In this document: positions 46,925-53,161 of the stretch, one piece after another
How the letters are laid out: every line of letters begins with the position of its first letter
Numbering within the stretch: the stretch's first letter is position 1
Assembly (NCBI GenBank): GCA_012959665.1
Contig: DUCT01000160.1
Coordinates: 33,484 to 86,644 of the forward strand
DNA: 53,161 nt
DNA from: Myxococcales bacterium
Lineage (GTDB): Bacteria; Myxococcota_A; UBA9160; UBA4427
Direction: 5' to 3'
Translations under genes and position numbers: made by a program
Notes under the pieces: model-generated
Told to the model about the DNA's origin: nothing
Seen by the model: only the letters and a program-made list of their open reading frames with translations
The model's database searches: none

Positions 46925-47929
46925 ATGACGAGCAACCCGCGAGTTTTTGCGAGCCATGGGATGGAGAGTCTTTCGGTTCTGGCGGGTCGAGACCTGCTGT
47001 CCCCGCTGCGGGAACGTTGGGACTGTCGTGTCTGGGAACATGCACGGCGCCCCGTTCCCGAGGAGTTCAAGGCCCTGGCGCATCCCGCTGAGGGATTGCT
47101 CTGCCTGCTCACCGATCGGGTGGATCAGGACCTGATCCAGGCTTGTCCGCGGCTTCGGGCAATTTCGAGCTTTTCGGTTGGGGTGGACCACATCGACCTA
47201 GTCGCCGCGACTGATCGGGGCATTTTGGTAGGAAATACCCCCGGAGTGCTGACCGAAACCACTGCTGACTTGGCCTTTGCTCTGCTCTTGGCCGCAGCCC
47301 GGCGCGTGGGCGAGGCGAGTGATTTTCTGCGCAGGGGCGAATGGGCGGGAGGGCACTGGGAAATCGATGCCTTTGTGGGGAAGGATCTGCACGGCGCCAC
47401 CCTCGGGATTATCGGCCTGGGGCCCATCGGTCAGGCCGTGGCCCGGCGGGCCCAGGGCTTTGGCTTGCGCGTGCTGGGCTGGTCGCGCTCGGGAAGGGAG
47501 GTGCCCGGGGTTCGTGGGCTGGCTCTTCCAGAGTTGCTTGCCGAGTCTGATTTCGTGAGTGTTCACGTGGCTTTGGCCGCCGAAACCCGCGGTTTGCTGG
47601 ACGCCCGGGCCCTGGCCCAGATGAAACCCGGCGCGGTGCTCGTCAATACGGCTCGGGGGGGAATCGTGGACGAGGTCGCCCTGGCCAACGCCCTCCGCTC
47701 GGGACATCTCGGGGCGGTCGGTCTCGACGTATTCGCCCAGGAACCCGCCGCCGGTGACCATCCGTTGCTCGAATTCCCAAATGCGGTGCTCACGCCCCAT
47801 ATCGGGAGTGCCAGCATCGGGACTCGGATCCGAATGGCCGAACTCGCGGTGGACAACCTCGTTGCGGGGCTGGACGGGCATCGGATGCCCCAGTGCGCCA
47901 ACCCAGAGGTCGTAGTCAAAAGGAACTAG
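46925..47929 (+). CDS. D-2-hydroxyacid dehydrogenase (glyoxylate/hydroxypyruvate reductase-like)
   Basis: 'ATLGIIGLGPIGQAVARRAQGFGLRVLGWSRSG', 'MKPGAVLVNTARGGIVDEVALANALRSGHLGAVGLDVFAQEP', 'LTPHIGSAS'. Confidence 0.92.
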   Translation: MTSNPRVFASHGMESLSVLAGRDLLSPLRERWDCRVWEHARRPVPEEFKALAHPAEGLLCLLTDRVDQDLIQACPRLRAISSFSVGVDHIDLVAATDRGILVGNTPGVLTETTADLAFALLLAAARRVGEASDFLRRGEWAGGHWEIDAFVGKDLHGATLGIIGLGPIGQAVARRAQGFGLRVLGWSRSGREVPGVRGLALPELLAESDFVSVHVALAAETRGLLDARALAQMKPGAVLVNTARGGIVDEVALANALRSGHLGAVGLDVFAQEPAAGDHPLLEFPNAVLTPHIGSASIGTRIRMAELAVDNLVAGLDGHRMPQCANPEVVVKRN

Positions 47930-48519
47930 GGTTCTGGGGGCCCACACCGGGCGATGAAGTCCCGCGGTGCAACCACCTGGGCGCCCCCATGACGGCAGCG
48001 CCCCCCGACCTGGTGGTCCGCTGTGACCACCGCGAAGGCCTGAGGGTTCTCGGCTTTCCGTACCCGGGCGACGATCCACTGGTCTGCGGAAGGGGCGAAT
48101 ACGATTCGGGGGTTGCTGTCACCGGACTCGGGGCTGGGCCGTTTGCCGTCGAAGACGATCCAGACCGAGCCGGGTGTGGGCTCCGGTTCGGGCATGTCTG
48201 GGTCGAGGGCCTCGGGCGGCCCGGGCCCCCCGTCGGGTTTTGGCGCCATGCCGTCGAACTCCAGCACTCGATTGCGAAGGAGGTCACGGCCCTTTTTACT
48301 CCACCAATCGATGTTGTCCCGGGGCTGGCCGCCGAGCAAGACCGTGTGCAGAACGTTGTAGCCGTCGATGAGCCAGATCGAAGGACTCGCCGGCGCCGGA
48401 TTCGCCTGGGCGGCCCCGGTCCGGGGCGACGTGCAGGCCCGGGCTTCCCCCGGGCTCTGTCTCGGCCTCTCGCTCACTTTTTGTTCACTTTGTTTAATTT
48501 TATCGTTGTATTTTATCAT
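47926..48519 (-). CDS. YacP-like NYN-domain (PIN-like) RNA-binding/nuclease protein
   Basis: 'SIWLIDGYNVLHTVLLGGQP' NYN start; acidic 'WIVFDGKRPSPESGDSNPRIVFAPSADQWIVARV' core; start uncertain (48519 or 48573). Confidence 0.7.
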   Translation of the reverse strand: MIKYNDKIKQSEQKVSERPRQSPGEARACTSPRTGAAQANPAPASPSIWLIDGYNVLHTVLLGGQPRDNIDWWSKKGRDLLRNRVLEFDGMAPKPDGGPGPPEALDPDMPEPEPTPGSVWIVFDGKRPSPESGDSNPRIVFAPSADQWIVARVRKAENPQAFAVVTADHQVGGRCRHGGAQVVAPRDFIARCGPPEP

Positions 48520-48588
48520 CGTGCTGACGTCGTCCCTGGTTTTTCCGTCTCGCCCACTGTGACCCCGCCCCATCGTTTTGACTAACGC

Positions 48589-48696
48589 CTAAACCAAGGT
48601 CTAAACCAAGGTCTAAACCAAGGCGCAAATCAACGCCAAAACCAACGCCAAAACCAAGGCCTAAACCAACGCCAAAACCAAGGCCACAGCCAAGCC
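48589..48696. repeat. 12-bp direct tandem repeat, 9 units
   Basis: ctaaaccaaggt x2/ctaaaccaaggc/gcaaatcaacgc/caaaaccaacgc/caaaaccaaggc/ctaaaccaacgc/caaaaccaaggc/cacagccaagcc. Confidence 0.93.
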
Positions 48697-48757
48697 AACT
48701 CCAATCGTCTTGGGCGTCCTGGGCGACTCGGTTTCCCTGGAAAATCGACACGGGAGG

Positions 48758-48827
48758 CCCCCAGCCGCCCGCCGGGAGGGGGGCGAGCCCGAAGCCTCGG
48801 GGTCCTGAACCGGCGGGCGGCTGGGGG
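48758..48827. repeat. Perfect 18-bp inverted repeat with 34-nt loop
   Basis: Left arm CCCCCAGCCGCCCGCCGG 48758-48775; right arm CCGGCGGGCGGCTGGGGG 48810-48827 (exact reverse complement). Confidence 0.93.
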
Positions 48828-48835
48828 GAACGGCG

Positions 48836-48880
48836 AGATTCTCGGGCCCTAAATTCTCGGGCCCTAAATTCTCGGGCCAA
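48836..48880. repeat. 15-bp direct tandem repeat, 3 units
   Basis: agattctcgggccct/aaattctcgggccct/aaattctcgggccaa. Confidence 0.93.
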
Positions 48881-48960
48881 TTAAAGCGGGGAAAATGCCG
48901 CTGAGCCCAGCCCGACCAAAAGAACGGTCAGCAGGCCGAGCAAGGTCTCAGTGGCACCCG

Positions 48961-49080
48961 TCGGGGGACTGCTCATCATGGGGGTACTTGAGGGGGGACT
49001 GCTCATCATGGGGGTACTTGAGAGGGGACTGCTCATCCTGGGGGTACTCGAGAGGGGACTGCTCATCATGGGGGTACTCG
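48961..49080. repeat. 30-bp direct tandem repeat, 4 contiguous units
   Basis: tcgggggactgctcatcatgggggtacttg/aggggggactgctcatcatgggggtacttg/agaggggactgctcatcctgggggtactcg/agaggggactgctcatcatgggggtactcg. Confidence 0.96.
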
Positions 49081-49269
49081 AGATGGCGGTATTGGAGATG
49101 GCGGTGCTTGAGGCCCGAGCACCTGATACTCGAGCACCTGAGACCCGAGCACCTGAGACCCGAGCGCTTGTGATAAGGACAGCGCTTGTGATAAGGACGG
49201 CGCTTGTGATCGGGCCAGCGCTTGTGATAAGGAGAGGCGAGTCGTAGACAGGCGAGTCGTAGAGAGGCG
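49081..49269. repeat. Compound tandem repeat: 6 x 15 bp (49081-49170), 3 x 18 bp (49171-49224), 3 x 15 bp (49225-49269)
   Basis: agatggcggtattgg/agatggcggtgcttg/aggcccgagcacctg/atactcgagcacctg/agacccgagcacctg/agacccgagcgcttg, then tgataaggacagcgcttg/tgataaggacggcgcttg/tgatcgggccagcgcttg, then tgataaggagaggcg/agtcgtagacaggcg/agtcgtagagaggcg. Confidence 0.93.
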
Positions 49270-49629
49270 AGCCGTCCAGATTTTTTGAAAGGGACGGCGG
49301 CGGCGGGTTCTCCGGTTTCCAGCGCATGCATGATCCTCCGGTACTCGGTTGTTCTTGGCCTCGGGGGCGACCTTCCCAGCATGGAGTCCAGGGGTGACAG
49401 ATGTGGTCACGGCGATCGGGTGTCCCTGGGAATCGGGGTGCGCCTCGGCCCGGGGTTCCCGAGGGAAGCGGCTTGCCCTTTGAGGGGCGGGTCGCCTTTC
49501 CGATCTCGTGTCGATTCGTTAAACCTACCCGGCCTGGGGGTACTTGATTTCGCCCCGACTCCGAGCCGGCGCTCGTCGGCTCGCGCGGCCTATCTTCCAC
49601 TCAATTTGCTTGTTTTTTCGAGGTTTCTC

Positions 49630-51348
49630 GTGGTTCAGGTTTCAAGACACGACATCGTGATCGTGGGGGGGGGCGGCGCCGGGCTTCGAGCCGCCATTGC
49701 CGCCGCAGAGGCGAATCCCGATCTTTCCATCGCTCTGGTCTCCAAGGTCTACCCGATGCGGAGCCACACGGTCTCCGCCGAGGGCGGGGCGGCGGCGATC
49801 GCCCGGGACGACGACAACGAGGAGCTTCACGGTTTCGACACCGTCAAAGGCTCGGATTTCCTCGGCGATCAGGACGTGATCGAATATTTCGTCGAGAACG
49901 CGCCCAGGGAACTCGCCCTGCTGGAAAATTGGGGCTGTCCCTGGAGCCGAAACGAAGACGGCAGCGTCTCCACCCGGGCATTTGGCGGTATGTCCACCAA
50001 GCGCACGTGGTATGCCACGGACAAGGTCGGCTTCCACATGCTCCACGCGCTTTTTCAGCACTCCCTGCGTTTCGACAATATCGTGCGCTACGACGAGTTC
50101 TTCGTGACCAAGCTTCTGGTCGAAGACGGTCGCTGCCAGGGTGTCGCTGCACTCGAAATCCGAACCGGAGAGTTCCACGCGATCCTGGGCCGTTCGGTCA
50201 TTCTGGCCACGGGTGGCGCCGGCAAGATCTTTCCCTTCACGACCAACGGGACGATCAAGACCGGCGACGGGATGGCCCTCGCATACCAAGCGGGCGTAGC
50301 GCTCAAGGACATGGAGTTCGTTCAGTACCATCCGACAGGTTTGCCCGGCACGGGCATCCTGATTACGGAAGCGGCCCGGGGTGAGGGCGGTTATCTGCGT
50401 AACAACAAAGACGAACGCTTCCTGGTCGACTACGACTACGGAGTGGGCGATAAAGCAGAACTCGGCCCACGGGACATGGTCTCTCGGGCGATCATTCAGG
50501 AGTTCGAAGCCGGGCGCGGTTTTGAAGGTCGTTATGGGAAATACTGTGTGGTGGATCTTCGCCACCTCGGCGAGAAGCATATCGACGCCAAGCTTCCCTT
50601 CGTCCGCGAACTTGCGAAAATTTATATCGGCGTGGATCCCGTTCACGAATACATCCCCATCCGGCCGGTGGTTCACTACATGATGGGCGGCGTAGATACC
50701 GACATCAACGCAGCCACCGAATTGCCGGGCCTCTTCGCTGCGGGGGAGGTGGCCTGCGCTTCGCTCAATGGTGCCAATCGTCTGGGGTCGAATTCCTTGA
50801 CCGAGTGCCTGGTTTTCGGAGCGGTGGCGGGCCGGAATGCCATCGAGTTTGCCCAGGGCGCGGGAGAGGGCAATTCGTCGGCTCTCGTCTCCCAAGCCGA
50901 GGAAGAAGCTGCGAGGGTAGAAGCTTTGAGGGGCAACGGGCGGGGGAACGAAAAAATCGCGGGCCTGCGCCATGAGATGAATTCGACAATGGAGGCCGGG
51001 TGCGGGGTTTATCGTATGCAGGAGTCCATGCAGATCGCAGCGACCGAGACTCGGTCGATTCGTAAGCGTGCGGCGGATCTGCACCTCAAGGATTCGAGTC
51101 GAGTCTTCAATACCGAGATCGTCTCCGCCCTTGAGCTCCAGAACATGGTCGAACTCGCCGAGGTTTTGGCTGTCAGCGCGGCCCATCGAAAGGAATCGCG
51201 TGGAGCCCATACCTGCCGAGATTATCCGACGCGCGACGACCAGAGCTTCCTCTATCACACCCTGGCGCATCGGACTGACGATGGGCCTCGCCTGGGTCGG
51301 AAGGAAGTCAAGCTTGGACATTGGGAGCCCCAGGAGCGGAAGTACTGA
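49630..51348 (+). CDS. frdA: Fumarate reductase flavoprotein subunit (FrdA-type)
   Basis: 'DIVIVGGGGAGLRAAIAAAEANPDLSIALVSKVYPMRSHTVSAEGG', 'MEFVQYHPTGLPGTGILITEAARGEGG', 'HYMMGGVDTD', 'ARKESRGAH'-like 'HRKESRGAH'; GTG 49630 with upstream gagg. Confidence 0.93.
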   Translation: MVQVSRHDIVIVGGGGAGLRAAIAAAEANPDLSIALVSKVYPMRSHTVSAEGGAAAIARDDDNEELHGFDTVKGSDFLGDQDVIEYFVENAPRELALLENWGCPWSRNEDGSVSTRAFGGMSTKRTWYATDKVGFHMLHALFQHSLRFDNIVRYDEFFVTKLLVEDGRCQGVAALEIRTGEFHAILGRSVILATGGAGKIFPFTTNGTIKTGDGMALAYQAGVALKDMEFVQYHPTGLPGTGILITEAARGEGGYLRNNKDERFLVDYDYGVGDKAELGPRDMVSRAIIQEFEAGRGFEGRYGKYCVVDLRHLGEKHIDAKLPFVRELAKIYIGVDPVHEYIPIRPVVHYMMGGVDTDINAATELPGLFAAGEVACASLNGANRLGSNSLTECLVFGAVAGRNAIEFAQGAGEGNSSALVSQAEEEAARVEALRGNGRGNEKIAGLRHEMNSTMEAGCGVYRMQESMQIAATETRSIRKRAADLHLKDSSRVFNTEIVSALELQNMVELAEVLAVSAAHRKESRGAHTCRDYPTRDDQSFLYHTLAHRTDDGPRLGRKEVKLGHWEPQERKY

Positions 51349-52115
51349 TGGCTGAATCGAAGAAAATGCTGCGGGTTGAGATTTCGCGTTTCGATCCCGA
51401 TCGAGACGAGGTCCCCAAGACCCAAGAGTACGAGATCCCTGTCCAGGACGATTGGAAGGTCTTGGACGCGATCAACTACATCAAGGACGAAGTCGATCCG
51501 AGCATCTCCCACCGTTGGTCCTGCCGCATGGCGGTCTGCGGGAGCTGTGGGATGATGCTGAACGGCGAGCCCAAGCTGACCTGCAAGACGCCTTTGTCCG
51601 ATTACGACGAGACCATCAAGATCGAGCCCCTGGCGAATTTTCCCATTGTGCGCGATCTGGTCGTCGACATGGATGGCTTCATGGACAAGTTCCGCAAGGT
51701 GAAGCCCTGGATTGTTCGCGCCAAGGCCCGCGCCGAGGACATGGAGGACCTTAACGAGAAGGGGACCTTCAGCCAGTCGCCGGACCAGTTGGCCACATTC
51801 AAGCAGTTCAGCATGTGCATCAACTGCCTGCTCTGTTACGCGGCTTGCCCCGTGATCGCCAATGAGCCCGAGTTCATTGGCCCGGCGGCCATCGCCTTGG
51901 GTCATCGATACAACCTCGATAGCCGGGACGAAGGCCAGGCAGAACGCAACTCGATCTTTCGTGGGGAGGGGACGGTCTTCTCCTGTTCCTTCGCAAACGA
52001 ATGCAGCGAGGTCTGCCCCAAGAACGTGGACCCAGCGGCGGCGGTCAACCAGGCGAAGCTGGCGGCGGTGGTCGATTGGGCAAAGGGACTGGTTCTCCCC
52101 AGGGAGGGCGCATAG
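51348..52115 (+). CDS. frdB: Fumarate reductase iron-sulfur subunit
   Basis: 'CRMAVCGSCGMMLNGEPKLTCKT', 'CINCLLCYAACPV...PEFIGPAAIALGHRYNLDSRD', 'CSFANECSEVCPKNVDPAAAVNQ'. Confidence 0.95.
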   Translation: MAESKKMLRVEISRFDPDRDEVPKTQEYEIPVQDDWKVLDAINYIKDEVDPSISHRWSCRMAVCGSCGMMLNGEPKLTCKTPLSDYDETIKIEPLANFPIVRDLVVDMDGFMDKFRKVKPWIVRAKARAEDMEDLNEKGTFSQSPDQLATFKQFSMCINCLLCYAACPVIANEPEFIGPAAIALGHRYNLDSRDEGQAERNSIFRGEGTVFSCSFANECSEVCPKNVDPAAAVNQAKLAAVVDWAKGLVLPREGA

Positions 52116-52117
52116 TC

Positions 52118-52561
52118 ATGACTCGAGCCGCACATCCCGAAGCGATGGCCCCGCCCAAGAAGGGCCCGACGCGGACAGCGCCTCCTCGGATGCCGGGTTC
52201 CTGGTGGGGCGCTCCCCGGATTCGGACCTACCTGCTCTTCGGAGCCACCGGGGTCGTGTACTTCCTGGCGGGGACAGTGGTTCTGCACCTGGTCTGGGCT
52301 CTGGGCAAGGGCCCGGACGCCTGGGCGACGGTTATGGCGAGTCTCTCCCATCCGCTCTATCTCGTATTTCACGCGCTGACCCTGATCTCTGTCCTGTTTG
52401 TGGGGATCCGCGCCTTCGGGACCATGATGCCCAAGATGCAGCCCCGGGGAGGACCTCTGCCGGTTCTCGCTCCCGGGCTTGTCCGGGGTTTGATTTACTC
52501 CGCTTGGGCCGCTCTTACCCTGGTGTTCAGCTTGATTCTGGCTGGGAAGATTGGATCATGA
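52118..52561 (+). CDS. frdC: Fumarate reductase membrane anchor subunit C
   Basis: 'MPGSWWGAPRIRTYLLFGATGVVYFLAGTVVLHLVWALGKGPDAWATVM' FrdC-like; adjacent to frdB. Confidence 0.87.
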   Translation: MTRAAHPEAMAPPKKGPTRTAPPRMPGSWWGAPRIRTYLLFGATGVVYFLAGTVVLHLVWALGKGPDAWATVMASLSHPLYLVFHALTLISVLFVGIRAFGTMMPKMQPRGGPLPVLAPGLVRGLIYSAWAALTLVFSLILAGKIGS

Positions 52562-52917
52562 AACACTTGTTGCTCAAGCTCGAACCGATCATCTGGCTGC
52601 TTTTCGGGGCCGGTCTGTCCGTCGGCACAATGCTTCTCACGGGCTTCGTCCTGGTGGTGGGCCTTGCGATCCCCATGGGCCTCGTCCCTTCGGACGCTCT
52701 TGATTATGAGCGGGCGCACGCGCTGGCTTCAAATGGCTTTGGTCGGCTGGTGCTCCTCGGCCTGATTGCTCTTCCGCTCTGGAAGGGGGCCCACCACGTA
52801 CGCTCCCTCTCCGTGGACTTCAACGGCGGGGACCGGGATGGCGCCGTGGGCGTTCTCGTCTACACCGCTGCTGCCTTGTGCAGCCTGATCGCCATCGTCG
52901 CCGTAGTTCGCCTTTAG
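52558..52917 (+). CDS. frdD: Fumarate reductase membrane anchor subunit D
   Basis: ATG at 52558 in ATGA overlap with frdC; three TM segments; 'FGRLVLLGLIALPLWKGAHHVRSLSVDF' FrdD-like. Confidence 0.87.
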   Translation: MKHLLLKLEPIIWLLFGAGLSVGTMLLTGFVLVVGLAIPMGLVPSDALDYERAHALASNGFGRLVLLGLIALPLWKGAHHVRSLSVDFNGGDRDGAVGVLVYTAAALCSLIAIVAVVRL

Positions 52918-52980
52918 CGGTTTCTGGCAGCGGTTTCTGGCAGCGGTTTCTGAGACCGGTTCTCACAGCGGTTTGTAAGA
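52916..52980. repeat. Imperfect direct tandem repeat, about 13-bp period, immediately 3' of frdD
   Basis: agcggtttctggc/agcggtttctggc/agcggtttctgag/accggttctcac/agcggtttgtaagac. Confidence 0.85.
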
Positions 52981-53161
52981 CAGCGGCTCTCACCGCCACG
53001 CTTTTGCGCTGGACTCGCGATTCTGGGTTCGGGGATTCGATTGCCCAGCCATTTTCTTTCGTGCGCCCGTGGATTGACGGGGTGGGTTGTGTGCTTATTC
53101 AATGGTCTCGGCAGCGAGGGCAGAAGCCTGGAACCGTCGAGCGAGAAGCAGTGCCCCGGCA

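Noticed and set aside
48961-49080. 30-bp direct repeats resembling a CRISPR array
   Set aside because: Units are directly contiguous with no spacers, and no cas genes are in the window.
48951-49247. Plus-strand ORF with GLLIMGVLER decapeptide repeats
   Set aside because: Same tandem-repeat artefact; no convincing start context or homolog recognised.
48881-49600. 239-aa minus-strand ORF with S/P/T-rich repeats and a hydrophobic C-terminus
   Set aside because: Open only because repeat periods are multiples of 3; overlapping frames on the other strand are equally open and there is no recognisable domain.
49642-51321. 559-aa minus-strand ORF
   Set aside because: Antisense shadow of frdA, which has full-length family motifs.
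1-53161. A defence island, prophage or integrated mobile element
   Set aside because: No transposase, integrase, restriction, toxin-antitoxin or phage genes were recognised; the gene content is core metabolism and housekeeping.

Overview
The window is a gene-dense, GC-rich bacterial chromosomal segment made almost entirely of core genes. From the left it contains: a multi-subunit Mrp/Mbh-type cation/H+ antiporter operon; pdxST; rpsF-rpsR-rplI-dnaB; a muropeptide-recycling trio (ldcA, serine hydrolase, mpl); a padR regulator; a membrane-anchored MutS-like ATPase with thiD; an mrp/apbC ATPase; a questin-oxidase-like protein; an amidohydrolase plus GH18-like pair; lspA; a CNT nucleoside transporter; thiE; ntrBC-like genes; moeA; an AsmA-like protein; a small XRE regulator; ptsP; a polytopic membrane protein; leuS; the PEP synthase/PPDK regulator (ppsR-like); an MMPL/RND exporter; a D-2-hydroxyacid dehydrogenase; a YacP-like NYN protein; and frdABCD. 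No rRNA, tRNA, CRISPR array, transposase or phage gene was recognised. The least explained signal is non-coding. Short direct tandem repeats, mostly with a 15-bp period but also 10, 12, 13, 14, 18 and 30 bp, have a different unit at each locus. They occupy all four convergent gene junctions that have a real gap; the other four convergent junctions abut or overlap. They are elaborated into a compound mosaic of about 0.7 kb between yacP-like and frdA that also contains a perfect 18-bp inverted repeat. Secondary points of interest are gene-encoded low-complexity tails on the partner ribosomal proteins bS6 and bS18, a probable AUU start codon for ptsP, and a three-MrpD antiporter locus. All family assignments come from reading motifs by eye; no searches were run.
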